Of a stretch of DNA of 34,286 nt, positions 7,107 to 18,648 are shown one piece after another (the first letter of the stretch is position 1; each line of letters begins with the position of its first letter). The translations under genes were made by a program, and so were the position numbers. This DNA comes from Polaromonas sp. (GTDB lineage Bacteria > Pseudomonadota > Gammaproteobacteria > Burkholderiales > Burkholderiaceae_C). Under the pieces are notes generated by a model. It ran no database searches. It worked only from the letters and a program-made list of their open reading frames with translations, and was not told the DNA's origin. The stretch lies in NCBI GenBank assembly GCA_021153985.1, contig JAJKJM010000200.1, positions 1 through 34,286 on the forward strand, read 5' to 3'.

Positions 7107-7231
7107 CACGCTACATTGGACGACTTGCTGACGAGCCTTGCTGCTCGCAACGCGAGGAGCCGAGGAGACACGAGAGAGAGAGATCACTACAAGTACACAG
7201 GCAAAGCGCATCCCACAAGGTGCCGTTTTGC

Positions 7232-7262
7232 AAAAAGCGCTGGCAACCCCGGCGCTTTTTTT
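7232..7262. terminator. Strong bidirectional intrinsic terminator
   Basis: AAAAAGCGC / GCGCTTTTT is a perfect 9-base stem with an 11-base loop; T runs flank it on both strands (7 Ts on the plus strand). On the minus strand it would end the mreB-mreC-mreD-mrdA transcript, 250 bases past mrdA. On the plus strand it would end any transcript starting in 7100-7230. The 607-base gap 6905-7511 otherwise holds the amtB promoter, the NtrC site and two Family II repeats. Confidence 0.8.
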
Positions 7263-7330
7263 ATGCCCGTGTTCTTTTCAGCGGTTTGGTATCAAATCAG
7301 CCGCATCCCCTTTATTGGCCTAGGGAGTCA

Positions 7331-7366
7331 GCTATGAATTTTATAGCTGCGGGCTGTTTCGGCGCC
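7331..7366 (+). repeat. Family II AT-cored repeat, copy 1
   Basis: Begins GCTATGAATTTTATAGCTGC, an inverted AGCTAT/ATAGCT core, followed by GC-rich sequence. It is related to the copies at 7443, 13759, 16046 and 26110. Confidence 0.6.
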
Positions 7367-7442
7367 GCTGCCGCCGCCGGCCTGGCGCGGCCGCGAACAT
7401 GGCCGCCGAGGCTGGCCACGCTCGGGGGTTTATAACGAATTA

Positions 7443-7491
7443 GGCCTCCAGCTCAGGCGGGGTATTGGCCGACAGCTATCAATTCAGTAGC
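7443..7491 (-). repeat. Family II AT-cored repeat, copy 2
   Basis: The reverse complement reads GCTACTGAATTGATAGCTG, then about 16 variable bases, then GAGCTGGAGGCC. It lies 20 bases past the mrdA stop, facing copy 1. Confidence 0.7.
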
Positions 7492-7511
7492 AAAGAGGCT
7501 GCTTTCGCCGG

Positions 7512-9596
7512 CTAGTCAGGGTTGATGCCCGCCGCGGCCATGGGTGGCGGCAGCTTGCTGATCGCTTCAGCGATGGCTGCCGCCTTGGCCTTGGCGGCCG
7601 CTGCCGCCGCTACCGTGGTGGGCCCGGGCGTAGCCCCCGCGCCGCCCGGAGCCAGCAGGTTGGCCACGTCGGCGGCCGGGCGCGGTTTGCCGATGGGCGC
7701 CGCGGCCAGGCCTTTTTGCACGGCCACCATGTCCTCTTCGCTGGGGTACTGGCCCAGCAGCACGTAGTCAAACACCCGGCGGGCAATCGGGGCCGCCACA
7801 CCGGCGCCCCAGCCGGCGTTCTCGACGATCACGGCCAGCGCGATCTTGGGGTCTTCGGCCGGCGCGAAGGCCATGTACACGGCGTGGTCGCGCTGGTATT
7901 CCTCCATCTTGGCGCTGTTGTATTTGTCTTTCTGGCCGATGGTGACGGCCTGCGCTGTGCCGGTCTTGCCGCCGCTGAGGTATCCCGCGCCGGCAAACAC
8001 CCGCGCCGAGGTGCCTTCCTGCGTCACACCCACCAGCGCCTTGCGCACGATGGCGATGTTCTCCGGTTTGTAGCCCAGGTCTTCGGGGGGCTCGGCCGGC
8101 AGCGGGTGCATCACGCGCGTCACCGGGTCCTGCGTGCCGATCACCAGGCGCGGGCGGTGCTTCACGCCGTTGTTGGCCAGCGCCGCGGTGGCCTGCGCCA
8201 ACTGCAGCATGGTGAAGGTGTTGTAGCCCTGCCCGATGCCCAGCGAGATGGTTTCACCGGGGTACCACTTTTGCTGCGCCGCCCCTCTTTTTTTGTAGGC
8301 CTCGCGCTTCCACTCCTGGCTGGGCAGCACGCCCGGCAGTTCGCCGCCGATGTCGATGCCCGTGATCTGCCCGAAACCCAGCGGCTTCATGAAGTCGTGC
8401 ATGGCGTCCACACCGAGCTCGTTGGCCAGCGAGTAGTAATACACATTGCTGGATTTGACGATGGAGCGGTACATGTCGACCGCGCCCAGCGCGATGTCGC
8501 CGTGGCTGCGGAACACGTGGCCGCCGAAACTCCAGGAGGCGTTGTCGTTGATGATGAAGCTGGGCGAGCGTTTTCCGGTTTCCAGCGCCGCCATCGCCAT
8601 GAAGGGCTTGTAGGTCGAGCCCGGCGGATAGGTGCCTCGCAGCGCGCGGTTCAGCAGCGGTTTGTCGAGCGAGTCGCGCAGGTACTGCCAGCTCTCCGCG
8701 TCGATGCCGTCGACGAACAGGTTGGGGTCAAAGGTCGGCTTGCTGACAAAGGCCAGCACGTCGCCGGTTTTCGGGTCCAGCGCCACCAGTGCGCCGCGCC
8801 GGTCGCCGAACATGTCTTCGACCAGCTTTTGCAGGCGGATGTCCAGCGACAGCCGCACGGTGTTGCCGGGCGTGGCCGGGTTGCTGGCCAGCTTGCGCAT
8901 GGCGCGCCCGCCGGCCGAGGTCTCGACCTGCTCGACGCCGGTGATGCCGTGCAGCTGCTGCTCAAAGCTTTGCTCTACGCCGAGCTTGCCGATGTAGTCG
9001 GTGCCGCGGTAATTGCCTTCGTTCTCGCTGCCCTCGATGTTCTCTTTTTCGGCCTGGTTGATGCGGCCTATATAGCCCACCACGTGGCTGCCCAGCTCGC
9101 CATAGGGATAGCTGCGAAACAGCCGGGCCTTGATGTCGACACCGGGAAAACGAAAGCGCTGCGCCGCGAAGCGCGCCACTTCCTCGTCCGTGAGGCGTGT
9201 GCGGATGGGCAGCGACTCGAAGTTTTTCGATTCTTCGCGCAGACGCTTGAAGCGCCGCTTGTCGCGCAGCTGGATGTCAACCACCTTCTCCAGCGCGGCA
9301 ATGGTTTCCTCGAGGTTTTCAACCTTGGAAGGCGTGATTTCCAGTGTGTAGGCTGAATAGTTGGTCGCCAGCACGATGCCATTGCGGTCCAGTATCAGGC
9401 CACGGTTCGGCACGATAGGCACGATCGCCGTGCGGTTGCTTTCCGCCTGCTCATTCAGGTCGGCATGCCGATACACCTGCAAATACACCAGCCGCGAAGC
9501 CAGCAAGGCAAACGCACACAACACGATCAGACTTGCCGCCAGCACCCGCGCGCGGAACCGCGACAGGTCGGCTTCAACGTTTCTCAACTCAGTCAT
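7512..9596 (-). CDS. mrdA: Penicillin-binding protein 2 (elongasome transpeptidase)
   Basis: A 694-residue class B penicillin-binding protein that cross-links peptidoglycan during lateral wall growth with MreBCD and RodA. One N-terminal membrane anchor is at about residues 16-38. The periplasmic pedestal region follows, with NRGLILDRNG near 64-73. The transpeptidase domain has all three active-site motifs: STYK at 327-330 (nucleophile Ser327), SSN at 382-384 and KTGT at 544-547. After about residue 640 there is an Ala/Pro-rich tail of about 50 residues that is not part of the catalytic fold. It is the last gene of the leftward mreB-mreC-mreD-mrdA series, separated from mreD by 249 bases that carry a Family I repeat. 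rodA, often the next gene, is not here. Confidence 0.95.
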   Translation of the reverse strand: MTELRNVEADLSRFRARVLAASLIVLCAFALLASRLVYLQVYRHADLNEQAESNRTAIVPIVPNRGLILDRNGIVLATNYSAYTLEITPSKVENLEETIAALEKVVDIQLRDKRRFKRLREESKNFESLPIRTRLTDEEVARFAAQRFRFPGVDIKARLFRSYPYGELGSHVVGYIGRINQAEKENIEGSENEGNYRGTDYIGKLGVEQSFEQQLHGITGVEQVETSAGGRAMRKLASNPATPGNTVRLSLDIRLQKLVEDMFGDRRGALVALDPKTGDVLAFVSKPTFDPNLFVDGIDAESWQYLRDSLDKPLLNRALRGTYPPGSTYKPFMAMAALETGKRSPSFIINDNASWSFGGHVFRSHGDIALGAVDMYRSIVKSSNVYYYSLANELGVDAMHDFMKPLGFGQITGIDIGGELPGVLPSQEWKREAYKKRGAAQQKWYPGETISLGIGQGYNTFTMLQLAQATAALANNGVKHRPRLVIGTQDPVTRVMHPLPAEPPEDLGYKPENIAIVRKALVGVTQEGTSARVFAGAGYLSGGKTGTAQAVTIGQKDKYNSAKMEEYQRDHAVYMAFAPAEDPKIALAVIVENAGWGAGVAAPIARRVFDYVLLGQYPSEEDMVAVQKGLAAAPIGKPRPAADVANLLAPGGAGATPGPTTVAAAAAAKAKAAAIAEAISKLPPPMAAAGINPD

Positions 9597-9644
9597 GGTG
9601 ATCCGACTCTACTGCCGCCACAAAGTGCCCGCAATAAGCAAAAG

Positions 9645-9780
9645 GCCAGCATGAGCCGAGGAACCGCTTTGCCGGGCAAAACTATAGGCACCCCTGTCCA
9701 GGCTCACTGCGTGTAGCCTGTTCCCCCCTCGAGGGGGCGGGGCCTGCGGTCTGGCAAAGCCAGTCCCGCGGCCCCTGCTG
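9645..9780. repeat. Family I palindromic repeat, copy B (with an inverted partial unit)
   Basis: 9645-9676 is a partial unit in minus orientation (GCCAGCATGAGCCGAGGAACC, then GCTTTGCCGGG). 9701-9780 is a full unit in plus orientation: GGCTCACTGCGTGTAGCC, a CCCCC-TCGA-GGGGG-type hairpin at 9723-9737, then GGCAAAGCCAG and CCCGCGGCCCC. It fills most of the mreD-mrdA gap (9597-9845) and may modulate readthrough into mrdA. Confidence 0.85.
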
Positions 9781-9845
9781 ACTTGGGAGCAGGGGGAGCA
9801 GTGCGGCACTTTGGCACAGATATAAAACAACTACAGCACCCCCAT

Positions 9846-10364
9846 CTACAGAGGCCGATTCTGGTCAGGATCGGGTGCGCGGCGTTGCGGCACCAGCAGC
9901 AGCACGCTCACCACCGGCCACAAGAACGCCTCGATCAGCGGCGCCAGCAGCATGATCCAGCCCGGGAAAATTCCACCGCCTATCATGCGGATGATGAGCT
10001 CAACGCCATGCGCCACGGCAAACAGCGGCAGCACTTGCAGGGCTTGCGACGGCACCGTGAACCACAGTAGGCGGCGGTGGATCATGGTGGCGAAAAAGCT
10101 CAGCGCCGTGTACGACAGCGCATGCTGGCCGAGCAGCGACGACTGGTGCACATCCATGCCCAGGCCGAACATGAAGGCCACGCCAATGCCGACGCGCAGC
10201 GGCTGGTGCACGTTCCAGAACACCAGCACCAGCGCCAGAAAATCGGGCATCCAGGGCACGCGGCCCAGCGGCAGCATGTCCAGCAGCAGCGCGGCGATCA
10301 GGCTGCACCAGATAAAAACGGGGTTGGCCGGCAGCAGCAGTTGCTGGCCCGATGGCATGATCAT
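9846..10364 (-). CDS. mreD: Rod shape-determining protein MreD
   Basis: A 172-residue, highly hydrophobic inner-membrane protein with about five membrane helices (first at roughly 15-35) and a short C-terminal cytoplasmic end. It is part of the Mre elongation complex linking MreB filaments to wall synthesis. Sequences such as FLALVLVFWNVHQPLRVGIG and the motif GLGMDVHQSSLLGQHALSY are typical of proteobacterial MreD. Its ATG overlaps the mreC stop in an ATGA, so translation is probably coupled. The gene is followed by a Family I repeat before mrdA. Confidence 0.93.
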   Translation of the reverse strand: MIMPSGQQLLLPANPVFIWCSLIAALLLDMLPLGRVPWMPDFLALVLVFWNVHQPLRVGIGVAFMFGLGMDVHQSSLLGQHALSYTALSFFATMIHRRLLWFTVPSQALQVLPLFAVAHGVELIIRMIGGGIFPGWIMLLAPLIEAFLWPVVSVLLLVPQRRAPDPDQNRPL

Positions 10365-11284
10365 TTGGCGGCGCCCTTCTTCTTCGGTGCGGTTTCAGGC
10401 GCGTCGGGCTCAGGCCGCGGCGGGATCTGGCCGGTGCCGGGCTTGACGACGATGACGTGCCGCGCGCCCGTCACGAGCGCCTGCGGTGTGCAGAAAATTT
10501 TGGCAAAGGCCGATTCGGCGCGCCGCTCGATGCGGCTGATCTTGGCCACCGGCAGGCCAGCCGGGTAAACGCCATCGACGCCGCTGGTGGTCAGCAGGTC
10601 GCCTTGCTGCACGTCCGAGTTGCTGCCCATGAAGCGCAGCTCCAGCCCGCTACCAGAAACCGTCGGGTCGCCGTAAGCCACGCTGCGCGCGCCGGTGCGC
10701 ACATTGAGCACGGGAATGGCCAGGTCGCGGTCGATCAGCAAGGTGACTTCGCTCACCAGCGGGTGCACGCGCGTGACCTGCCCCAGCACGCCGGACTCGT
10801 CCAGCACGGGCGAGCCCAGGTCCACACCCTGCGCCATGCCTTTGTCGATGATCACCTTGCGGGTGTACGGGTCGGCCGCGTCATACAGCACTTCGGCCGC
10901 CATGACCGGCGTGGCGAGCTGCTCGCGCAGGCCCAGCAGCTTGCGCAGGCGGGCGTTTTCCTGGCTGAGCTGCTCGACCTGGCCGGCGCGCAGCGACTGC
11001 AGCGCCAGCTTGCGGCCGGCGTCATCGCTGGCGGTCTTGGCCTGGTTGAGCGTCGTGAAGTATTCGCCGCTGCCCTGCACCGCCCGCACCGGCTGCAAGG
11101 CCAGCCATTGCACCGGGTAGAGCGCGGTCGCCAGCGCGGCGCGCACCGGCTGGGTGATGCGAAAACGGGTGTCTGCGACCATCAGGAACAGCGACAGCGC
11201 GCTGAAAAACATCAGCTTGGACAGCGCCGACGGCCCCTGTTTAAAAAAGGGCGGCGGGGATCTGTCTAGGGTTCCTAAAGGCAT
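10361..11284 (-). CDS. mreC: Rod shape-determining protein MreC
   Basis: A 307-residue bitopic membrane protein of the elongasome. A short cytoplasmic N-terminus is followed by one membrane segment (about 22-37). A coiled coil lies at about 75-118 (EQLSQENARLRKLLGL), and the periplasmic beta-domain region follows, with AEVLYDAADPYTRKVIIDKG and TRVHPLVSEVTLLIDRDLAIP. The C-terminus is a Pro/Lys-rich tail (about 280-307), probably disordered. The gene lies 65 bases after mreB and overlaps mreD by 4 bases. Start choice: the ATG at 11284 gives the expected short cytoplasmic end. Confidence 0.93.
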   Translation of the reverse strand: MPLGTLDRSPPPFFKQGPSALSKLMFFSALSLFLMVADTRFRITQPVRAALATALYPVQWLALQPVRAVQGSGEYFTTLNQAKTASDDAGRKLALQSLRAGQVEQLSQENARLRKLLGLREQLATPVMAAEVLYDAADPYTRKVIIDKGMAQGVDLGSPVLDESGVLGQVTRVHPLVSEVTLLIDRDLAIPVLNVRTGARSVAYGDPTVSGSGLELRFMGSNSDVQQGDLLTTSGVDGVYPAGLPVAKISRIERRAESAFAKIFCTPQALVTGARHVIVVKPGTGQIPPRPEPDAPETAPKKKGAAK

Positions 11285-11349
11285 GGTTCGCTGTCAGGCT
11301 GGCCCCGCTTCATGCCCGTCGTGCAGCATGAAGTACGGCATGTAGACGC

Positions 11350-12697
<1,348 letters not shown>

Positions 12698-12993
12698 ATG
12701 GCATTGACACCCCAAGACATCGCCCGCGTCGCCAACCTGGCGCGGCTGGAATTGCGCCCCGACGAAACCGAGCACACGCTGGCCCAGCTCAACGGCTTTT
12801 TCGCCCTGGTCGAGCAGATGGATGCCGTCAATACCGAAGGCGTGGAGCCCCTGGCCCACCCGGCTGCGGTGATCGGTGACATCGCGCTGCGCCTGCGCGA
12901 AGACATCGCCAGCGAGCCCAACCAGCGCGAAGCCAGCCAGGTGAGCGCACCGGCCGTTGAGCGCGGCCTGTTCCTTGTGCCCAAGGTGATTGA

Positions 12994-12997
<4 letters not shown>
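12698..12997 (+). CDS. gatC: Asp-tRNA(Asn)/Glu-tRNA(Gln) amidotransferase subunit C
   Basis: A 99-residue subunit that wraps around and stabilises GatA-GatB. The sequence [20 protein letters not shown] and the later [10 protein letters not shown] are typical. Translation starts at the ATG at 12698; no clear Shine-Dalgarno precedes it (the upstream bases are CATACCTACCC). The stop overlaps the gatA start as ATGA, indicating coupling. The order gatC-gatA-gatB is the usual one. Presence of the operon means the organism probably makes Gln-tRNA and/or Asn-tRNA by amidation. Confidence 0.95.
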
Positions 12998-14505
<1,508 letters not shown>

Positions 14506-14514
14506 GTGATTGAC

Positions 14515-16011
14515 ATGAGCCAGACCCAACCCATCAACCCCTTCGCTGAAATGCAGGCCGGCCGCCCCACTGGGCCGCTGGTGCAGGGCTACGAAGTCAT
14601 CATCGGCTTTGAGACCCACACGCAGCTCACCACGCAATCGAAAATTTTCAGCCGCGCATCGACCGCATTCGGCGCAGAGCCGAACACGCAGGCCTCCGCC
14701 GTGGACTTCGCCCTGCCCGGGGCATTGCCGGTGATGAACAAAGGCGCCGTGCAACGCGCCATCGAGTTCGGCCTGGCTGTCAATGCGCACATCGCCGAGC
14801 ATAGCGTGTTCGCGCGCAAAAACTACTTCTACCCCGACCTGCCCAAGGGCTACCAGATCAGCCAGTTCGAGATTCCGGTGGTGCAAGGCGGCAGTGTCGA
14901 ATTTTTCCTCGATGGCGAAAAGCGCGCGGTGCGGCTGGTGCGCGCCCACCTCGAGGAAGATGCGGGCAAATCGCTGCACGAAGACTTCATCGGCATGAGC
15001 GGCATCGACCTGAACCGCGCCGGCACGCCGCTGCTGGAAATCGTGACCGAGCCCGACATGCGTTCGTCGGCCGAGGCGGTGGCCTATGCCAAAGAGTTGC
15101 ACAAGATCGTCACCTGGATCGGCATCTGCGACGGCAACATGCAGGAAGGCAGCTTCCGCTGCGACGCCAATGTGTCGGTGCGCAAGCCCGGCGAGCCGCT
15201 GGGCACGCGCCGCGAGATCAAGAACCTGAACAGCTTCAAGTTCATGCAGCAGGCGATCGACTTCGAGGTGCGCTGGCAGATCGAACAGATCGAAGACGGC
15301 CACACCATCCAGCAAGCCACCGTGCTGTTTGACCCGGACACGGGCGAGACGCGCAGCATGCGCACCAAGGAAGATGCAGCGGATTACCGCTACTTCCCGG
15401 ATCCGGATTTGCCGCCGCTGGTGATTGGGCGCGACTGGGTGGAGAAGACCCGGGCCGAGATGAGCGAACTGCCGCGTGTGATGGCGGCGCGCTTTGTCGC
15501 CGACTACGGCTTGCCCGAGTACGACGCCGGCCAGCTCACGCAAAGCAAGGCAACGGCCGCCTACTTCGAGGCCGTAGCCGCTGCGAGCAAGCAAGCCAAA
15601 CTGGCCAGCAACTGGGTGATGGGCGAGTTGTCGCGGCGCCTGAACAGCGAAGAAAAGCCGATTGAAGCCTCCACTGTCAGCGCGATTCAGCTGGCCGCCC
15701 TGATAGGCCGGATTTCCGATGGCACGATTTCCAACAATGCTGCCAGGCAGGTGTTTGACGCGCTATGGACAGGCGAAAGCCAGGACGTGGACGCCATCAT
15801 CGAAGCCAAAGGCCTCAAGCAGATGAGTGACACCGGTGAGCTGGAAAAAATCATCGACGACGTGCTCGCCGCCAACGCCAAAAACGTCGAGGAAGTCCGC
15901 GCCGGCAATGCCAAGGCCATGAACGCGCTGGTGGGCCAGGCCATGAAAGCCACCAAGGGCAAGGCCAACCCGGCGCAGGTCAATGAGTTGCTGAAGAAGA
16001 AGCTGGGTTAA
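14515..16011 (+). CDS. gatB: Asp-tRNA(Asn)/Glu-tRNA(Gln) amidotransferase subunit B
   Basis: A 498-residue subunit that phosphorylates the misacylated Glu- or Asp-tRNA and amidates it with ammonia from GatA. Family landmarks include [13 protein letters not shown], the Tyr/Phe-rich [40 protein letters not shown] and [12 protein letters not shown]. The C-terminal tRNA-binding YqeY-like region ends in [17 protein letters not shown] chose the ATG at 14515; a GTG at 14506, immediately after the gatA stop, is in frame and also possible. No strong ribosome binding site is visible, so translation is probably coupled to gatA. Confidence 0.96.
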   Translation: MSQTQPINPFAEMQAGRPTGPLVQGYEVIIGFETHTQLTTQSKIFSRASTAFGAEPNTQASAVDFALPGALPVMNKGAVQRAIEFGLAVNAHIAEHSVFARKNYFYPDLPKGYQISQFEIPVVQGGSVEFFLDGEKRAVRLVRAHLEEDAGKSLHEDFIGMSGIDLNRAGTPLLEIVTEPDMRSSAEAVAYAKELHKIVTWIGICDGNMQEGSFRCDANVSVRKPGEPLGTRREIKNLNSFKFMQQAIDFEVRWQIEQIEDGHTIQQATVLFDPDTGETRSMRTKEDAADYRYFPDPDLPPLVIGRDWVEKTRAEMSELPRVMAARFVADYGLPEYDAGQLTQSKATAAYFEAVAAASKQAKLASNWVMGELSRRLNSEEKPIEASTVSAIQLAALIGRISDGTISNNAARQVFDALWTGESQDVDAIIEAKGLKQMSDTGELEKIIDDVLAANAKNVEEVRAGNAKAMNALVGQAMKATKGKANPAQVNELLKKKLG

Positions 16012-16045
16012 GGCGGGACCGGCTGCTGAAAACGCGGCCACCCTT

Positions 16046-16092
16046 GCTACAAAAAAAGTAGCAGGCCACCCAGGTATTTATTGGGCTGCAAC
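16046..16092 (+). repeat. Family II AT-cored repeat, copy 4
   Basis: TGCTAC-AAAAAAA-GTAGCA forms a 6-base stem, followed by GGCCACCCAGG and a second hairpin, ATTGGG-CTGCAA-CCCAAT (16080-16097). It lies in the 109-base gap between the convergent gatB and DUF4124-like genes and may serve as a weak transcript end; no T run follows. Confidence 0.5.
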
Positions 16093-16120
16093 CCAATTCG
16101 GCCCTGAACCAGCGCTGCAA

Positions 16121-16786
16121 TCAGTTCTTGGCGACCGGCTTGGCAGCGGCGGCGGCTGGCGGGCTCTCTCTCATCGCCCAGAGCTGCTTGAGCTTGACCA
16201 GCTCTTCGTCAAAGCGCGCGTTGACGCGCTTTTTCTCTTGCTCCTGTTCGGCGATAAATCTCTTTTGCACCGCCGAGCTGTTGTCGTTCTCTTCCACTTT
16301 GCGCTTGAGCGCCTGCGGGGCTTTGGCGGGGTCTTTCGCGTAGAACTCGAACTCGGCCTGTATGGACTTGCGCTGCTCGGCCAGCTCCAGGGTTCTTTTG
16401 TTGGACGCCTTGATAACCTCGTCAATTTGCGCGATCGCGGCCACACGCTCCTGGTCATGCACGGCGCGGGTCGGGTAGCGCAGCAGCAGCGCGCGGTCGC
16501 GGCGTTTTTCTTCGGCTTCGCGGGCGCGCACTTCGGCGGCGGCTTTGTCTTTCTCCTCCTGCACGGCACGCTCTTCAGCGGTCAGTGAAGGCCCGACCTG
16601 GCGCCTGACGGTGCCAGTGCGGTTGAGCTCTTGCTGGGTCCGGTCCATGCACTCCGCAATCGGGCGGTCAGCGGTGATTTTCCGGCCCTTGCCGTCGACG
16701 CAGGTGTAGATATTCTGGGCCGAAGCGTTTCCTGCCACGCAAGCAAGCGAAATGCAGATGACAGTAAGCGCTGTGTGTAAAGGCAA
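16121..16786 (-). CDS. Secreted coiled-coil protein with DUF4124-like N-terminus
   Basis: A 221-residue envelope protein of unknown function. The signal peptide MPLHTALTVICISLACVAG ends at NASA. It is followed by a short DUF4124-like beta motif (NIYTCVDGKGRKITADRPI), found at the start of many periplasmic proteins in beta- and gammaproteobacteria. Residues of about 70-205 are highly charged and helical, probably a long coiled coil, and the end is Ala-rich. The start is a TTG at 16786, supported by AAGGA 7 bases upstream; that site overlaps the pyrE stop codon. No ATG would keep the signal peptide. It is co-transcribed with pyrE, but a link to pyrimidine synthesis is not implied. Confidence 0.82.
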   Translation of the reverse strand: MPLHTALTVICISLACVAGNASAQNIYTCVDGKGRKITADRPIAECMDRTQQELNRTGTVRRQVGPSLTAEERAVQEEKDKAAAEVRAREAEEKRRDRALLLRYPTRAVHDQERVAAIAQIDEVIKASNKRTLELAEQRKSIQAEFEFYAKDPAKAPQALKRKVEENDNSSAVQKRFIAEQEQEKKRVNARFDEELVKLKQLWAMRESPPAAAAAKPVAKN

Positions 16787-16796
16787 TTTTCAATCC

Positions 16797-17546
16797 TTAA
16801 TCCACGCCGTAGCGTTCCCGGTAGGCCAACACGGCCTGGTAGTGCGTCTTCAAGGACAGTGCGTCGGGGGTGTCCGACGATGTGGCGCCTTGTACCGATA
16901 GATACTGCAGCAAGTCCGTGAGCCGCGCAATCGCGCAAACCTGAAGGCCCAGCTGATTCGTAACATATTGCACGGCACTATGGCTCACATCCACGCCGTT
17001 TTCGGTGGCCTTTTCCTGACGGTCCAGCGCCAGCGCCACCGCATGCGGAACGGCGCCCGCCGCCTTGATGATGGCAATCGATTCGCGTGCTGCCGTGCCG
17101 GCGGACATCACGTCGTCAATGATCAGCACGCGGCCCTTGACCGGCGCGCCCACCAGCGTGCCGCCTTCGCCGTGGTCTTTGGCTTCCTTGCGGTTGTAGG
17201 CAAACGGGAAATTGCGGCCCAGCCGGGCCAGCTCGATGGCCACCGCGGCGGCCAGGGGGATGCCCTTGTAGGCCGGCCCGAAAATCATGTCGAACTCAAG
17301 CCCCGTGCGCTGCTCTTCGGCCAGCAGGTGGCGCGCATAGAATTGCGCCAGCCGTCCCAGCTTGGCCCCGTCGTCAAACAGGCCGGCGTTGAAAAAATAG
17401 GGGCTCATGCGCCCGGCCTTGGTCTTGAATTGCCCGAAGCGCAGCACGCCCGACTCGAGGGCAAACTGCACGAATTCCTGTGCCAATGCGCCGTCCTTGT
17501 TGTCGCCCTGATCGCCCTTGTTGCCTTGTTCGCGTGCCGTGCTCAT
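16797..17546 (-). CDS. pyrE: Orotate phosphoribosyltransferase
   Basis: A 249-residue enzyme that joins orotate to PRPP to make OMP in pyrimidine synthesis. The PRPP-binding motif RVLIIDDVMSAGTA is at 139-152, the flexible loop AYNRKEAKDHGEGG at 116-129, and KTKAGRMSPYFFNAG at 41-55. I chose the ATG at 17546; it gives a Gly/Asp/Lys-rich, probably disordered first 20 residues before the conserved LAQEFVQFAL. An in-frame ATG at 17558 would overlap the exonuclease start on the other strand. The two divergent start codons are only 10 bases apart. It is followed closely by the DUF4124-like gene. Confidence 0.95.
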   Translation of the reverse strand: MSTAREQGNKGDQGDNKDGALAQEFVQFALESGVLRFGQFKTKAGRMSPYFFNAGLFDDGAKLGRLAQFYARHLLAEEQRTGLEFDMIFGPAYKGIPLAAAVAIELARLGRNFPFAYNRKEAKDHGEGGTLVGAPVKGRVLIIDDVMSAGTAARESIAIIKAAGAVPHAVALALDRQEKATENGVDVSHSAVQYVTNQLGLQVCAIARLTDLLQYLSVQGATSSDTPDALSLKTHYQAVLAYRERYGVD

Positions 17547-17556
17547 TGAAAGTCCC

Positions 17557-18423
17557 ATGTTTAAATTGACCAGCCTCAACCTCAACGGTATCCGCTCCGC
17601 AGCCAGCAAGGGCCTGCAGGACTGGGTCGCCCAGTCCATGCCGGATTGTATTTGTGTGCAGGAGCTCAAAGCCCAGGCCGCCGACATGAGCGGCCGGTTT
17701 GAAGAAATCGCCGGCCTGAAGGGCCACTTCCATTTCGCCGAGAAAAAAGGGTACTCGGGCGTGGGCGTCTACACGCGCCATGAGCCCAGCGATGTGATCG
17801 TAGGCTACGGCTCGACCGAATTCGACGCCGAAGGACGCTATGTGGAGCTGCGCTTTGACCGGCCAGGCCGCAAGCAAAGCCCCAAGCTCTCCATCATCAG
17901 CTGCTATTTTCCGAGTGGCTCGTCGGGCGAAGAACGGCAGGCCGCCAAGTTCCGCTTCCTGGCCGAGTTCTACCCGCGCCTGCTGGGCCTGAAGGAAACG
18001 CGCGACTTCGTGCTGTGCGGCGACATCAACATCGCGCACCAGGAAATCGATCTGAAGAACTTCAAAGGCAACAAGAAGAACAGCGGCTTCTTGCCGGAAG
18101 AACGCGCCTGGATGACGGAGCTGCTGCGCGATGCGGAACTGGTAAACGAAGCGGCAGAAGAACTGACCCAACGCACAAGCCCCTCGGTCAAGGGCGGCGG
18201 CATGGTGGACGTGTACCGCAAGCTGAAGCCCACCACGACCGACGAGGCCTACACCTGGTGGAGCAACCGCGGCCAGGCCTACGCCAAGAACGTAGGCTGG
18301 CGGCTGGACTATCACCTGGCTACGCCCGCCTTTGCGGCGCTGGCGCGCAGCGAGCACATCTACAAAGAGCAGCGTTTTTCGGACCACGCCCCAATGAGTG
18401 TGGACTATGAGTTTCAGCTCTGA
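17557..18423 (+). CDS. xth: Exodeoxyribonuclease III (AP endonuclease)
   Basis: A 288-residue exonuclease III-family enzyme that incises abasic sites and removes blocked 3' ends in base-excision repair. Metal and catalytic residues are visible: SLNLNGIRSA at the start, Glu36 in CVQELKAQ, Asp156/Asn158 in LCGDINIAH, the RLDYHLATP motif and Asp276-His277 in FSDHAPMS. The ATG at 17557 matches the normal family start (MFKLTSLNLNG). It diverges from pyrE with only 10 bases between the starts, so each gene's promoter must lie inside the other's coding sequence. Confidence 0.95.
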   Translation: MFKLTSLNLNGIRSAASKGLQDWVAQSMPDCICVQELKAQAADMSGRFEEIAGLKGHFHFAEKKGYSGVGVYTRHEPSDVIVGYGSTEFDAEGRYVELRFDRPGRKQSPKLSIISCYFPSGSSGEERQAAKFRFLAEFYPRLLGLKETRDFVLCGDINIAHQEIDLKNFKGNKKNSGFLPEERAWMTELLRDAELVNEAAEELTQRTSPSVKGGGMVDVYRKLKPTTTDEAYTWWSNRGQAYAKNVGWRLDYHLATPAFAALARSEHIYKEQRFSDHAPMSVDYEFQL

Positions 18424-18432
18424 CCCCCGTTC

Positions 18433-18511
18433 AGCCTCACTGCGTGTAGTCTGCTCCCCCCTTCCAGGGGACGGCGCCTGGGGCCGGCAAAGCCGGACCC
18501 GCGGCCCCCAC
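18433..18511 (+). repeat. Family I palindromic repeat, copy C
   Basis: GCCTCACTGCGTGTAGTCTG, a CCCC-rich/GGGG hairpin, then GGCCGGCAAAGCCGG and CCCGCGGCCCC. It starts 10 bases after the exonuclease stop, between convergent genes. Confidence 0.85.
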
Positions 18512-18550
18512 TGGTGAATACCTCGTTAGTTACGCCCTGAACTCTTCATG

Positions 18551-18644
18551 CCAGCATGAGCCGCGGAACCGGCTTTGCCGGGCCGCAGGGCGGGCGGCCC
18601 CTCGGGGGGCAGGAAGTTACGCGAAGCGAACGACCGTGGGGGCC
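18551..18644 (-). repeat. Family I palindromic repeat, copy D
   Basis: The plus strand reads CCAGCATGAGCCGCGGAACC, then GGCTTTGCCGGGCCGC, a GGCCCCTCGGGGGG block and GCGAAGCGAACGACCGTGGG. It is inverted relative to copy C, so the pair forms a compound element that fills the gap between the convergent xth and receiver genes and probably ends both transcripts. Confidence 0.85.
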
Positions 18645-18648
18645 ATAT

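Noticed and set aside
6987-7337. Small plus-strand open frames in the amtB upstream region
   Set aside because: They cross the NtrC-type site and the terminator, lack ribosome binding sites and resemble no protein.
7716-9356. 546-residue plus-strand open frame opposite mrdA
   Set aside because: Antisense shadow of the penicillin-binding protein gene.
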